Below, piece after piece: positions 5,516-5,775 of a stretch of 5,775 nt of DNA. Below the pieces are notes generated by a model. It made no database searches, was not told the origin of the DNA, and saw only the letters and a list, made by a program, of their open reading frames with translations. The position numbers were made by a program, and so were the translations under genes. The DNA comes from an uncultured Flavobacteriaceae bacterium. GTDB lineage: Bacteria; Bacteroidota; Bacteroidia; Flavobacteriales; Flavobacteriaceae. Positions within the stretch are counted from its first letter, which is position 1. Each line of letters starts with the position of its first letter. Where the stretch lies: NCBI GenBank assembly GCA_947311815.1, contig CAMZMA010000262.1:1-5775 (forward strand), in the 5' to 3' direction.

Positions 5516-5775
5516 AAAAATATAAATAATGAAATGTAAATCCGTTTTTATTACTAAATTCTAATGTTGGAGAAGGTATTTTTATAAAATTAATAACAGA
5601 AAAGATGGTTTGTAGTACTTTTGATCTTGTTTTAATTTTTGATAAATCAACATCAAAACTCAAATAAAACTGCCGAAACGGATTTTGAGCGATTAAATTA
5701 GTAGGTAAATCCTCTCCGTACAACATGCCATTTGCCCCATAGCCAACAGCAATATTTAACCATTTTGGGAAGTTA
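5514..5775 (-). CDS. DUF2279 family protein (partial, C-terminal 86 residues)
   Basis: The reverse strand carries an open frame entering from the right edge and ending at TAA (5516-5514). The visible part begins N-F-P-K-W-L-N-I-A-V-G-Y-G-A-N-G-M, continues through N-P-F-R-Q-F-Y-L-S-F-D-V-D-L and I-K-T-R-S-K, and closes with I-P-S-P-T-L-E-F and F-H-Y-L-Y-F. This pattern matches my memory of the C-terminal region of DUF2279 (YfiM-like) proteins of Bacteroidota, predicted envelope-associated proteins without an assigned reaction. The hydrophobic segment V-L-Q-T-I-F-S-V-I-N-F-I may be membrane-associated. The true start is outside the window; the internal ATG at 5726 falls within the conserved G-Y-G-A-x-G-M motif and is not the start. 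The gene converges on the transporter genes. Confidence 0.8.
   Translation of the reverse strand, partial: NFPKWLNIAVGYGANGMLYGEDLPTNLIAQNPFRQFYLSFDVDLSKIKTRSKVLQTIFSVINFIKIPSPTLEFSNKNGFTFHYLYF

Overview
The window looks like a chromosomal segment of a marine-type member of the Flavobacteriaceae (Bacteroidota). The DNA is AT-rich, the genes lack strong Shine-Dalgarno sequences, and two good matches to the Bacteroidota promoter (TTG near -33, TAnnTTTG near -7) are present. The protein families also fit: a DCC/DUF393 protein followed by a HAD phosphatase, a four-gene MacAB-like ABC efflux set with two separate permeases, and a DUF2279 protein. Genus cannot be read from the sequence.

Layout. 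Positions 1-722 hold a leftward pair: a DCC-family thiol-disulfide oxidoreductase-like protein, then a HAD phosphatase whose start overlaps the upstream stop by four bases (ATGA) and which runs off the left edge. A convincing promoter for this pair lies at 748-781. A 187-bp divergent spacer follows. Positions 910-5378 hold a rightward set: ABC ATPase, permease 1, permease 2 and periplasmic adaptor. The permeases are 2 bp apart and the adaptor follows after 18 bp. The ATPase is separated from permease 1 by 174 bp that contain a seven-copy heptamer repeat and a small hairpin. Positions 5379-5513 are a convergent spacer, and from 5514 to the right edge is the C-terminal part of a leftward DUF2279-family gene.

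How the genes work together. The ATPase probably powers a heterodimer of the two FtsX/MacB-type permeases in the inner membrane. The adaptor would link them across the periplasm to a TolC-like outer-membrane channel, which is not encoded here. The substrate cannot be inferred. The DCC/HAD pair is translationally coupled but has no obvious link to the transporter.

I see no clearly new system. The spots most worth a second look are in the non-coding DNA. The first is a compact unit in the right-hand convergent spacer (promoter match, about 80 nt, bulged hairpin and T-run) that could be a small RNA or a very short gene. The second is the degenerate heptamer array inside the transporter locus. 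The third is an 8-bp inverted repeat surrounding the -33 element of the DCC/HAD promoter.
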